A DNA stretch of 14,743 bases, taken from contig CACYDS010000011.1 of NCBI GenBank assembly GCA_902773285.1, positions 1-14,743 of the forward strand, written 5' to 3'. Both the position numbers and the translations under genes were made by a program. Under the pieces are notes generated by a model. That model saw only the letters and a program-made list of their open reading frames with translations. It did not search any database and was not told the DNA's origin. This stretch comes from an uncultured Pseudomonadota bacterium. GTDB lineage: Bacteria > Pseudomonadota > Alphaproteobacteria > RUG11792. Of the stretch, positions 1-8,290 are shown in pieces. Numbering within the stretch: position 1 is the stretch's first letter; each line of letters opens with the position of its first letter.

Positions 1-27
1 ACTTTAGGAAAGTGATAGGAGAGAAAA

Positions 28-285
28 ATGTCTACAAAGAAAGGTAGTGGAAGTTCTAGAAACGGACGAGATTCTGCAGGAAGACGCTTAGGAGTGAAGC
101 GTTATGGCGGTCAGTACGTCTTGGCTGGCACGATACTAGTGCGTCAACGTGGCACTAAATACAAGGTTGCCGATAACGTTGGCTTAGGTCGCGATCATAC
201 TGTTTATTCACTAGTAGATGGCACGGTAGTCTTTAAGACAGGACGCGATGGTAGGACATACGTTGGAGTCGAGCCTTTGGTATAA
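28..285 (+). CDS. rpmA: 50S ribosomal protein L27
   Basis: L27 is a component of the large ribosomal subunit whose flexible N-terminal tail reaches the peptidyl-transferase centre and helps position the P-site tRNA. The 85-residue product matches the family over its whole length. It has the N-terminal K-K-G-S-G-S-S-R-N-G-R-D-S motif (residues 4-16), then G-V-K-R-Y-G-G-Q, R-Q-R-G-T-K, a central N-V-G-x-G-x-D-H-T box and the C-terminal V-E-P. There is no N-terminal cleavage extension of the Firmicutes type. The ATG start is preceded by AGGAGAG at 18-24. In most bacteria rplU (L21) lies immediately upstream; the 27 bases before this gene are too few to show it, although a frame closing with TGA at 13-15 could be its end. 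The usual downstream partner obgE is absent and pepF follows instead. Confidence 0.98.
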   Translation: MSTKKGSGSSRNGRDSAGRRLGVKRYGGQYVLAGTILVRQRGTKYKVADNVGLGRDHTVYSLVDGTVVFKTGRDGRTYVGVEPLV

Positions 286-393
286 ACGCCGGGGATTTGA
301 TGTGAAAGCTTAACTTAAGGGATTATAGGCAATGAAAGTTTCTGTGGGTGTTGTGCTTGTTATGAGCTTGATGATGTCAGGCGAACCAGAATG

Positions 394-400
394 TAAGGAG
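394..400 (+). promoter_or_regulatory. Shine-Dalgarno site that sets the pepF start
   Basis: TAAGGAG, close to a full anti-Shine-Dalgarno complement, lies six bases before a GTG at 407 in the pepF frame. It is much stronger than the AAGGG (317-321) ahead of the upstream in-frame ATG at 332. This is the main reason for placing the pepF start at 407. Confidence 0.65.
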
Positions 401-406
401 AAGAAC

Positions 407-2182
407 GTGACAAAATATAAAACGGCCTGGGTTCTCAATAAGTATAAATCGGTGAATGATCATCAAATTGAGCATGATACACAGAATCTTTTGCAGCGGA
501 TACGGGAATTTGATATCAAATGCATAAAAAAGTTAACCATCGATAATTTGAAAGAAGCAATCACTGAGTACGATAAGATATGCGCGGCAATGTCTGAAAT
601 GTACTCATATTTTGGACTCAGTTTTAAGCTAAATACCAAAGACAATAATTTATCTAACGCTTGTCAGAAGATGACCGAGATATATAGCAAATGCAATGAA
701 ACATTGTGTAAATTTGAAATTGCTATGCAAAAGCTAGATTACAAAGCCATAGAATCCAAATTGGCAACCGACGACGAACTTGCTCAATACAAAACGTATA
801 TAAAAAACGTATTCAAATACAAGGACCACATCCTATCTGAACCGGAAGAAATCCTCCTAGCAAAAATAGGAGCATGTGGAGACTCTTGGTATAAGTTTCA
901 CGAAGGCGCTCTGGCCAGGATTGAATTTCCACTTGATGGAAAGAAGTTAACATTAACCGACGTTGTAGAAAAAGCCAACAATGGGGAAACAGAGGCAATT
1001 CGAGAGAAGGCAAGCAAGGTTTTGTCTGAGGGATTGAAGAATAATGAATACCCTTTGGTTAGCGTATTTAATAACATTGCGTTAGAACACAAAGTGTTTG
1101 GTGAGATAAGAAAGTATAGCTCTCCGGAAGAACCAAGATATTTTGCTGACGATATATCTCAAAAAGCAGTTGATAATATGCTTAACGCTGTAACTGAGCA
1201 TTATTCAAAGATTTGTCATAGATACTATAAGCTTAAGGCAAAAATCCTTGGAAAAAAGAAATTACAATATTGGGATCGTTGTTCAAAGGTTAAATTAACT
1301 TCAGACGAAAATAAAAAATATACATACGATGAAGCTTTGCAAATAGTATTTTCGGTTTATAAAAACTTTTCTGAGCGTTTTTATGAAATTATAAAAGACT
1401 TAACAACTAGTTCTCATGTAGACGTTTACCCGAAGGATGGAAAAGTTTCTGGCGCATTTGCTTGGCCAATGCCATATGAGAAACCGTATGTATTGCTGAA
1501 TTTTTACGGAAGCGTGCGCGATATAGCAACGATTGCACATGAATTTGGTCACGCAATTCATATGACTTTGTCGTTAAAAAATAAATACTTAGTCAGTCAG
1601 CCGGCCTTAAACATATCAGAGACAGCTTCAACGTTTGGAGAAAAATTAACAAATGAGTATTTGTTAAAAACTGAAACTAATCCGAAAAAGAAGATTGAGT
1701 TAATTTGTGCTCGTCTGGATGACGTGATGGCTACTGTGTTTAGACAAACTGCTTTTCTGAAATTTGAAAGAAAGATACACGATATTCGCAAGAAGAAAGA
1801 ATTGACCGCAGAAGAGCTGAATACTGAGTGGCGAAAAGTGCTTGAAGAATCATTAGGCGATGGAGTCACAATAGACCACTGCATAGATAATTATTGGGGC
1901 TATATCACGCATTTTACGAGTAGCCCATTTTATGTGTATTCATACTCTTTTGGGGCTCTCTTTGTCGAAGGGCTTTATGCAGAGTACAAGAAAAGCGGAA
2001 CAGACTTTGTGAAGAAGTATGAGGAAGCACTGGCCTCCGGTGGGACCAAGACATATGCAGAAATGGCAAAAGTGTTTGGCATTGACGCTAACTCACGTGA
2101 GTTTTGGAATAGCGCTCTGAAATCAATAGAAAACGAAATAGACGAGTTGGAGAAGCTATGTGATAGCGAAATACGCGATTAA
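407..2182 (+). CDS. pepF: Oligoendopeptidase F, M3 family zinc metallopeptidase
   Basis: This is a cytosolic zinc endopeptidase of the M3 (thimet/PepF) family, which cuts short peptides and helps recycle peptides, including processed signal peptides. With the GTG start it has 591 residues, near the usual length of about 600. The zinc site H-E-F-G-H-A-I-H lies at residues 378-385, with H378 and H382 as ligands and E379 as catalytic base. The third ligand is E405 in N-I-S-E-T-A-S-T-F. The C-terminal part carries the family signature S-P-F-Y-V-Y-x-Y-x-F-G and a late S-G-G-T-x-x-Y motif. The frame is open back to an ATG at 332, which would add 25 residues with a short hydrophobic run. GTG 407 is preferred because of its Shine-Dalgarno site and because the family's early tryptophan then falls near residue 8. 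The 3' end overlaps tamB by 23 bases, indicating co-transcription. Confidence 0.93.
   Translation: MTKYKTAWVLNKYKSVNDHQIEHDTQNLLQRIREFDIKCIKKLTIDNLKEAITEYDKICAAMSEMYSYFGLSFKLNTKDNNLSNACQKMTEIYSKCNETLCKFEIAMQKLDYKAIESKLATDDELAQYKTYIKNVFKYKDHILSEPEEILLAKIGACGDSWYKFHEGALARIEFPLDGKKLTLTDVVEKANNGETEAIREKASKVLSEGLKNNEYPLVSVFNNIALEHKVFGEIRKYSSPEEPRYFADDISQKAVDNMLNAVTEHYSKICHRYYKLKAKILGKKKLQYWDRCSKVKLTSDENKKYTYDEALQIVFSVYKNFSERFYEIIKDLTTSSHVDVYPKDGKVSGAFAWPMPYEKPYVLLNFYGSVRDIATIAHEFGHAIHMTLSLKNKYLVSQPALNISETASTFGEKLTNEYLLKTETNPKKKIELICARLDDVMATVFRQTAFLKFERKIHDIRKKKELTAEELNTEWRKVLEESLGDGVTIDHCIDNYWGYITHFTSSPFYVYSYSFGALFVEGLYAEYKKSGTDFVKKYEEALASGGTKTYAEMAKVFGIDANSREFWNSALKSIENEIDELEKLCDSEIRD
2149..2152 (+). 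promoter_or_regulatory. Shine-Dalgarno site for tamB inside pepF
   Basis: GGAG within the last codons of pepF lies seven bases before the GTG at 2160. It supports that start, and therefore the 23-base overlap, and suggests that tamB translation is coupled to that of pepF. Confidence 0.55.
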
Positions 2183-4619
2183 GAAATTACTGATTCTCAT
2201 TGCGATATTCGTGTCTATATTCGGGAGCTTGCAGCTGAATTTTGCTCAGCACAAGCTCCTTAGTTTGTTTAACTGCCCCGGACTAAAAATACATTTCAAA
2301 AAAATATCAGGATTGTTCCCACTCAATTTCTGCCTGTACGATTTATCGATACGATTAGACAATATGCTGATTGATGTAAATCATATCAAATTTTCGCTTA
2401 ACAAACGAATGCTTCATGTGAAACATTTTGAATTTGACAAATTTAGAATAACTCCATTAGCTGAGACCAAGCTCTGCCCCTCAGATTTCAATGTTTTAAT
2501 TCCAATACTGACTCAACGATTAGTCAAAAACGCAAAAATAAACGAGCTTGATATCGCTGGAGAAAAAATAAATGCAATAACGCTAAAATACGATCGAAAA
2601 TCCAATAGTTCGGCACTATACTTCACTTCTTCAATAGGTCATTGTTCCGCTAAATGGAAATTTAATGGAAAATTTTTAAAAGGATATGCCAGATTGGGGG
2701 ATTGTGATTTAGCACTATCCTTCAATAAAGAAAACAAAAAACTCCATCTTGCCTCACTAGGAATGACACTGGACGGAACGGTCGGTGATAAGTTTTTGAC
2801 CGGAACATTAAATTATGCCGGTAAGTATGCCGCCGATGTGCAAATTTGGACTAAAAATGAATACATACTTGGAAAATTTAAGGAGAAGAAACTGGATATT
2901 TCTGGAATGATAAGCTATGACATAGATAAGTTAGTCACAAAAGTGCAGGAAGTAAAAATTGGTGAAAACTTGATATTAACCCCAATTACCATAAGTAGCT
3001 CATTAAAGGTTTCAGATTTTTCGGCAAAATTAGCTGACGGACGAATAGATTTTAGTGGAGTAGATCTGTCTAGAAATAATTTTTCATTAGGGCGTTTATT
3101 GATTGACCACGTTGACATTTCGAAGCTGGGCGGGATTCCAAATATCAAATGTGTGATAAACGGAACCGGTAGTTACGAAGACGCTGCCGAAAAATTGAGT
3201 TTGGTAATAAACGATTTCGAATATAACGGGATAACGTTGCCTAAGATAAATATATCATCTGTCTACGCGAATGACAAAATCAAGATAAAAGTATCGACTG
3301 AAATTTTAAAAACCAAACAGCAAATAGAAGCTATTATAAAGACTCAAGACTGGTCAATAGAGGGCTTAGCCAATGGTTTTATAAATATGCAAGATTATAA
3401 GATAGCTGCTGGACAGAGGCTTCGCGGCAAAATGAAATATCAGATAAAAGCACATGGAAATTTAACTGCGCCCAAAATATCCGGAAATATATCCATATCA
3501 GATGGAGTATATGTCAATTTGTTAACAGGGACCTATATAAGGGACGTAGCATTGCATGGCAAATTACAAAATGAGACTGTAGATATATCAAAGATATATG
3601 CCAGGGATGATTCGAAAATTATGGGGACGATAAATGGTTTTGGGAAAATACAATATCTTAATAACAAATTGCAAACTGACATTCGATTAAAGATCGACAA
3701 ATTGAAAGCGATTGACCAAAAATGGTTGAATGCGCGGCTTTTTGGCAATGTCTCTTTGACCGGTGATTTATTGAACGAAGTGAAGATTAAAGGAGATATG
3801 TATACCGAGAAACCCACTATTGATGTGTCTGGAATAGTGTTATTATCGATGCGTTCAACTGATTTAATAGCTAAGAAAAAGCCACAAAAGCAATCGAAAA
3901 ATACTATACAAATAAGGTTTCCTATTGATATAAAACTGCGTGTTATCCCAGAGCTGAAAGTTAATGGATTTGGCTTACAAAGCTTTTGGGATACTAATGC
4001 AAATGTGACTGGTGATTTATTGGATCCACAATATGCACTCAACGCAAAGCTAAAATCTGGAAAGCTAGAGTTGACAGACAATGCCTTCAAGTTAAAAGAT
4101 GGCGATGTACTTATAAACAACGAGGATACAAAGATCCATGTATCCGCCGAAAAGGTAATAGATAAAATCACAGTCGGAGCTAAATTTATGCAAAGCGAAG
4201 GCCAATCTAAAGTTGACTTTTATTCAAATCCTTACATGTCAGATAAAGACGTTATGTCTTACATGCTTTTTGGAAAAAATGCATCGGAAATATCCATGGG
4301 AGAGGCGATGTCGCTCTTAAGCCTAATGACTAAGCTATATGGAGGCACAGATTTCAATATTTTGGGACGCATGAAAACCATATTTGGAATAGACACCATC
4401 TCAATAAAAAAAGGAAAAACAGCCGCAGGAGAAGAATATGATGCAGTAAGCCTCGGCAAAAAGATTGGAAAGTTTAAGGTATCAGTTGACCAAGCTACTG
4501 GAACCAAAGGCACAAACGTAGTCGCAGAAGTTGATGTAGCAAAGAATACCAAGGTGTCTGTTGACTTATCATCGAAAGATTCGTTTGGTGGAGGAATTTT
4601 GTGGAGCAGAAGGTATTGA
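2160..4619 (+). CDS. tamB: TamB-family translocation and assembly module protein (DUF490), inner-membrane anchored
   Basis: TamB proteins are anchored in the inner membrane and span the periplasm as a long beta-rich groove. They act with TamA or BamA in outer-membrane protein assembly and are linked to phospholipid transport to the outer membrane. This 819-residue protein has a single N-terminal hydrophobic segment at about residues 9-28, a long repetitive beta-rich middle, and the conserved C-terminal domain from about residue 480. That domain includes D-P-Q-Y-A-L-N-A-K-L-K-S-G-K (about 622-635), the N-P-Y-M-S-D-K-D-V-M-S-Y-M-L-F-G-K block, the beta-strand tail, and a final aromatic residue after G-G-G-I-L-W. 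It is clearly shorter than E. coli TamB (1,259 residues), the difference lying in the central repeats. No tamA is in the window. The GTG start overlaps pepF, and the end overlaps priA by 19 bases. Confidence 0.9.
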   Translation: MIAKYAIKKLLILIAIFVSIFGSLQLNFAQHKLLSLFNCPGLKIHFKKISGLFPLNFCLYDLSIRLDNMLIDVNHIKFSLNKRMLHVKHFEFDKFRITPLAETKLCPSDFNVLIPILTQRLVKNAKINELDIAGEKINAITLKYDRKSNSSALYFTSSIGHCSAKWKFNGKFLKGYARLGDCDLALSFNKENKKLHLASLGMTLDGTVGDKFLTGTLNYAGKYAADVQIWTKNEYILGKFKEKKLDISGMISYDIDKLVTKVQEVKIGENLILTPITISSSLKVSDFSAKLADGRIDFSGVDLSRNNFSLGRLLIDHVDISKLGGIPNIKCVINGTGSYEDAAEKLSLVINDFEYNGITLPKINISSVYANDKIKIKVSTEILKTKQQIEAIIKTQDWSIEGLANGFINMQDYKIAAGQRLRGKMKYQIKAHGNLTAPKISGNISISDGVYVNLLTGTYIRDVALHGKLQNETVDISKIYARDDSKIMGTINGFGKIQYLNNKLQTDIRLKIDKLKAIDQKWLNARLFGNVSLTGDLLNEVKIKGDMYTEKPTIDVSGIVLLSMRSTDLIAKKKPQKQSKNTIQIRFPIDIKLRVIPELKVNGFGLQSFWDTNANVTGDLLDPQYALNAKLKSGKLELTDNAFKLKDGDVLINNEDTKIHVSAEKVIDKITVGAKFMQSEGQSKVDFYSNPYMSDKDVMSYMLFGKNASEISMGEAMSLLSLMTKLYGGTDFNILGRMKTIFGIDTISIKKGKTAAGEEYDAVSLGKKIGKFKVSVDQATGTKGTNVVAEVDVAKNTKVSVDLSSKDSFGGGILWSRRY
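4590..4594 (+). promoter_or_regulatory. Shine-Dalgarno site for priA inside tamB
   Basis: GGAGG six bases before the priA GTG at 4601. These bases also encode part of the conserved glycine run near the TamB C-terminus, so one stretch serves as both coding sequence and ribosome-binding site. Confidence 0.65.
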
Positions 4620-6559
4620 AATATAGCGTCGTTGTAACAAGAGATTTAAATGCCGCATACACATATTGTTATGACCAAGAATTGGATATAGGACAAATAC
4701 TTTCTGTTGATTTTAGAAATAGTGATGCTACTGGTGTGGTAGTTGATAATGCAGGCTCGGACTTCGATGGAAAGATTAAAAAAATTGCGCTTGTCTTGCC
4801 ATATAAAATTCCTGAAACTTATATAAAATTTGCAAAATTCGTTTCTGAATATAACCTAATAAGACTTGGCACTGTTTATAGTATGATAGTGCCGTTTTCT
4901 ACTGACGCTATTTTAGTTCCAGAAAAGCCGACAAAAACGACGAAAATTGCTCCTGAAACGCCAGTTACTCTAAACGACGAGCAACAGTTTGCGGTATCTG
5001 AAATTTTGCGATATAAGAATAAATTTAAAACAATTCTTTTGCATGGCATAACAGGCTCCGGGAAAACTGAAGTATTTCTGGAAGTTGCAAAAGATATCCT
5101 GAATTCAGGAGAAAAAAATCAAATACTGATACTTGTGCCAGAAATAGCGCTTTCTAATGAATTGGCAAAAAAAGTTGCCTCGAGGCTTGATTGCGAAGTT
5201 TATATATGGCATAACACCGTGGCGAAAACAAAAAAGTTAAACATCTGGAAAAAGGCAATAGATGGCCAACGGATGGTAATTGTTGGGGCAAGATCTGCGA
5301 TGTTTATACCATTTGCCCAACTCAGGCTAATCATAATTGATGAAGAGCACGATATGTCCTTTAAGCAAAGCGAAACGGCGATTTATAATGCCCGCGATAT
5401 GGCAATATATCTCGGATATACGCTAAATATTCCGGTTATTTTGTCATCCGCAACGCCGTCAATCGAGTCGTATTACAATGCGATAAATGGCAAATACGAA
5501 TATATAAAGCTAAGTTCTCGTTATCATAAAAATGCAACTTTGCCAGCAATTAGCGTGGATGATTTGCGGCAAGAAAATCAAAGTGGGACGCTCAGTGAGT
5601 ACTCAATAAGAGAAATTCAGGCATGTTTAGAAAATGGAAAGCAGGCATTGATATTTGTGAATCGGCGTGGCCATACGCCAAAAGTGCTTTGCCGTTCATG
5701 TGGAGAACGAGTGACTTGTCCTGGTTGTTCCGCTTGGCTTTGTTATCATATGGATACGAAGGAGCTTGTGTGCCATTATTGCGATTTTAGGACCAATGCC
5801 AAAAATGTTTGCACAAATTGTGGTGAGAGATCTCTCGTTGGGATAGGCGCTGGAATCGAGAAAGTCCAAGAAGAATGCGCCGAATTGTTTCCAAATGCAC
5901 GTCTCCTGGTTCTTTCAAGCGATACAATAAACACGCCAAATAAAATTGCTAAAGCGATAGAGCAAATCAAAAACAATGAAGTTGATATTATTTTGGGAAC
6001 GCAGATAGTTGCTAAGGGGCATAACTTCGATAGTCTCAGCTTGGTCATTGTAACTTGCATTGACGCTATGCTTTATGGAGATGACTTTAGAGCTATTGAG
6101 AAAACTTTCCAGATATTATACCAAGTTGCCGGGCGCGCCGGACGTACTGGTGATACTCAAGGCAAAGTCATTATTCAGACGTATAATCCAGATGATTATA
6201 TTATGCAAATTTTAGGAAATAATGATATTTCACGATTTTATGAAACAGAAATACAAAATAGGAGAATAACAAAAATGCCACCTTTTGGGAAAATGGTCTC
6301 AATTACTTTATCTGCGTTATCAGAGAAAGAAGTTGAGTATTTCGCAAAAAGACTAATTTCAACTATGCCAAAATCGCCAAATATCAAAATATTAGGACCA
6401 ATTCAGCCAAGCATTTACAAAATTCGGTCTAGATATCGACTCAAAATTTTGGTGCTTTCACAGGTATCGCTACAGCAATACATCTCAAGCATAGAGCTAC
6501 TACAATCCCCACCTAGAAATATTAGGATAATGGTAGATATCGATCCTCAAGAGCTATGA
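4601..6559 (+). CDS. priA: Primosomal protein N', replication-restart helicase PriA
   Basis: PriA is a superfamily 2, 3'-to-5' DNA helicase that binds abandoned replication forks and reloads the replicative helicase. The 652-residue product is shorter than E. coli PriA (732) but has every domain. Residues 1-105 form the 3' DNA-binding domain. The ATPase core has Walker A G-I-T-G-S-G-K-T (149-156), Walker B D-E-E-H-D (247-251) and S-A-T-P-S (283-287). The zinc-binding insert has its eight cysteines in four CxxC pairs (364/367, 373/376, 391/394, 404/407). The second helicase lobe has G-T-Q-I-V-A-K-G-H-N-F (466-476) and Q-V-A-G-R-A-G-R (508-515), followed by the C-terminal domain. The GTG start at 4601 has an excellent ribosome site, and the gene is translationally coupled to tamB. 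It converges on the next gene with only 6 bases between stop codons and no clear hairpin terminator. Confidence 0.97.
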   Translation: MEQKVLKYSVVVTRDLNAAYTYCYDQELDIGQILSVDFRNSDATGVVVDNAGSDFDGKIKKIALVLPYKIPETYIKFAKFVSEYNLIRLGTVYSMIVPFSTDAILVPEKPTKTTKIAPETPVTLNDEQQFAVSEILRYKNKFKTILLHGITGSGKTEVFLEVAKDILNSGEKNQILILVPEIALSNELAKKVASRLDCEVYIWHNTVAKTKKLNIWKKAIDGQRMVIVGARSAMFIPFAQLRLIIIDEEHDMSFKQSETAIYNARDMAIYLGYTLNIPVILSSATPSIESYYNAINGKYEYIKLSSRYHKNATLPAISVDDLRQENQSGTLSEYSIREIQACLENGKQALIFVNRRGHTPKVLCRSCGERVTCPGCSAWLCYHMDTKELVCHYCDFRTNAKNVCTNCGERSLVGIGAGIEKVQEECAELFPNARLLVLSSDTINTPNKIAKAIEQIKNNEVDIILGTQIVAKGHNFDSLSLVIVTCIDAMLYGDDFRAIEKTFQILYQVAGRAGRTGDTQGKVIIQTYNPDDYIMQILGNNDISRFYETEIQNRRITKMPPFGKMVSITLSALSEKEVEYFAKRLISTMPKSPNIKILGPIQPSIYKIRSRYRLKILVLSQVSLQQYISSIELLQSPPRNIRIMVDIDPQEL

Positions 6560-6565
6560 TCATGC

Positions 6566-8053
6566 TTAGAACAATATGGCATACTTTGTTGTCTCTCCGT
6601 CCGTAGCTATATCATCAAAGTTCTCTCCAACCAGTTTCCCATATTCCTTTTTAATACAGCTAACAAGATCTTGGTCACCCATCATCTTCTTTAACTCGTC
6701 AATTCTCAAGTCTATAGTAGAAGCTACATTCAGCGGCCAAATAAAAGGTCTATCAAAATCAGTAATCCATCTGTTATTAAATTCTTTCCATCCTGTTGAG
6801 GTGATCTTGCGCTTTTTTGTCCGTTCAGTCACGCATGAAACATTGTATAAATTATCTAGAGCTTCGGCTACGCTTTTCTTGTAGTGAAACGAATTTGAAA
6901 TGGCTTTTTGTGTCTGGACATTTATGATCTCTGTGACAGCCTTATCTATCTGTTTTGTATACATCTGACTATGTTCAATTATACGCAATAATTCACTTTG
7001 ATTTATACTCCCTTTAATCTTTTCAAGCTTCTTAGAATGTACATCTGTTTTATGTGGCGCATACAGCATTAAATCTATTTCGGGATTCGTGTTTTGTATT
7101 TTGCCTATATATAAAATATAACACGATCCATAGCCTGATTTTGGTATAGAATACTCTTGTAGCCACTCCAATCTATACACAATACCGGGATATACGGGAT
7201 TATCGTCACTAAACGATATTGGAGCCTTAATAGCGTTAAAAAAATCCTGACAGCTGCCAATCCCAGGTAACTTCTTCACAAAATTTGTAATTGTACTGTA
7301 GTAATCGTGTAAATCATCGTCACTGGATTTATCTTTTTTGAACTCTGTGTTTATAGCGATCTTGTGCGCGTCTCTAAGATTTTGTAGATAATCATAGAGC
7401 CCTAACTCTTCGCAATATTTCTTTATATCTGAGAAAGATTCACGTACCAAGTCCGCATTACAGCCTTGTGTTATTAGTGCATTGCAAATATCTATAAGAG
7501 GCACCGAATTTTCTTTCTTCTTTGAATTTAGTGTTCTATCTATGAGATTTATAAGCAAGACGTAATTTACATGACATCTATGATAGTCTTTTTGATCCAA
7601 AAATCCGTCTGTCTTCTTGAGTTTTAAAAGCAAATCGGCACTACTCTTTTTTTCAGCAGTGAGCTCGTCATAATTGCACTGGTTATATTGCACGCTTCCA
7701 TTTTGATATATGCCGATACCCAGCATAGCACGTTGAATTTCCGTTAGTATCACGTTATACACGCTATTACGATATTTCAAATCATCAAAATTAGCTAATT
7801 TAGATTTTGTTTTATGCATCGCCTTATCTACGAGAGCTCTGTATGACTCTCTCAATGCTAATCCCATAGCAATTTTAATGTCATTGTTTGTCCCGGAAAG
7901 GTTTTTCTTTAATTCGGAAAAACCGTTATTATCCAAAAGCCCCATACAAAATTTCTCGGGATTTGATACCGGTAAGTTTTCCGAAGCCACCGCAATGTTT
8001 GATATACAGAACACGCTAAAAGCAGCTAAGAACACGATCTTCAACTTATTCAT
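6566..8053 (-). CDS. Exported protein of unknown function, cysteine-containing
   Basis: I do not recognise this 495-residue protein. It has a clear Sec signal peptide: M-N-K-L-K, a hydrophobic stretch of about 15 residues, and an A-V-A cleavage site near residue 23, with no lipobox. The mature part has no further membrane segment and is predicted to be periplasmic or secreted. It contains ten cysteines (the first at C36), an even number compatible with disulfides, and is rich in lysine, asparagine and charged, helix-forming stretches. No catalytic motif is evident. The start is the ATG directly before the signal peptide; only a weak GAG lies upstream on the coding strand. The gene stands alone, convergent with priA and divergent from lpxC across a 237-base spacer, so context gives little guide to its role. 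The base composition is like its neighbours. It may be lineage-specific. Confidence 0.85.
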   Translation of the reverse strand: MNKLKIVFLAAFSVFCISNIAVASENLPVSNPEKFCMGLLDNNGFSELKKNLSGTNNDIKIAMGLALRESYRALVDKAMHKTKSKLANFDDLKYRNSVYNVILTEIQRAMLGIGIYQNGSVQYNQCNYDELTAEKKSSADLLLKLKKTDGFLDQKDYHRCHVNYVLLINLIDRTLNSKKKENSVPLIDICNALITQGCNADLVRESFSDIKKYCEELGLYDYLQNLRDAHKIAINTEFKKDKSSDDDLHDYYSTITNFVKKLPGIGSCQDFFNAIKAPISFSDDNPVYPGIVYRLEWLQEYSIPKSGYGSCYILYIGKIQNTNPEIDLMLYAPHKTDVHSKKLEKIKGSINQSELLRIIEHSQMYTKQIDKAVTEIINVQTQKAISNSFHYKKSVAEALDNLYNVSCVTERTKKRKITSTGWKEFNNRWITDFDRPFIWPLNVASTIDLRIDELKKMMGDQDLVSCIKKEYGKLVGENFDDIATDGETTKYAILF

Positions 8054-8203
8054 AACTCAACCAATGTATCGCAATACAAACACACTACTTTAGTCTAACA
8101 TTAAATTAGAACTTTATGCAACAAAAATTATGCTGTATAGCTATATATTTGATATGGCGTACTGTATTGTAAATACACGGAAGCTACTTTTAAGAAAAAA
8201 CAG

Positions 8204-8223
8204 AATTGTAATAATTTGTAATA
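8204..8223. repeat. Two tandem copies of a 10-base A/T-rich motif upstream of lpxC
   Basis: AATTGTAATA is followed directly by ATTTGTAATA, nine of ten bases identical. The core TGTAATA occurs again at 8268-8274, overlapping the proposed lpxC -10 element, and a relative, TGTAAATA, lies near 8168. The spacing of the tandem copies is one helical turn, which would suit a regulator binding one face of the DNA. In sequence this AT-rich it may be chance. Confidence 0.35.
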
Positions 8224-8243
8224 TTTTTTATGAGATCCTACGT

Positions 8244-8273
8244 TTGTCATAAGAGATAATGGAATTATGTAAT
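8244..8273 (+). promoter_or_regulatory. Putative sigma-70-type promoter of lpxC
   Basis: TTGTCA (8244-8249) and TGTAAT (8268-8273) each differ by one base from the consensus hexamers and are separated by 18 bases. Transcription would start near 8280, leaving only about 10 bases before the lpxC ATG, which has no good Shine-Dalgarno site. This suggests a very short, nearly leaderless mRNA. Confidence 0.4.
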
Positions 8274-8290
8274 ATTAATGTAGTGTAAGA

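Noticed and set aside
1..15. Possible 3' end of an upstream gene (rplU) closing with TGA at 13-15
   Set aside because: Only four codons are visible and they match no distinctive L21 ending, so it is not listed as a gene.
286..406. Possible leader RNA or terminator between rpmA and pepF
   Set aside because: The only symmetry is a short CTTAA-C-TTAAG, which cannot form a hairpin; no GC stem with a U-run is present.
3533..4171. A 212-codon open frame on the minus strand inside tamB
   Set aside because: It is a shadow frame opposite the conserved TamB C-terminal domain, with no recognisable motif.
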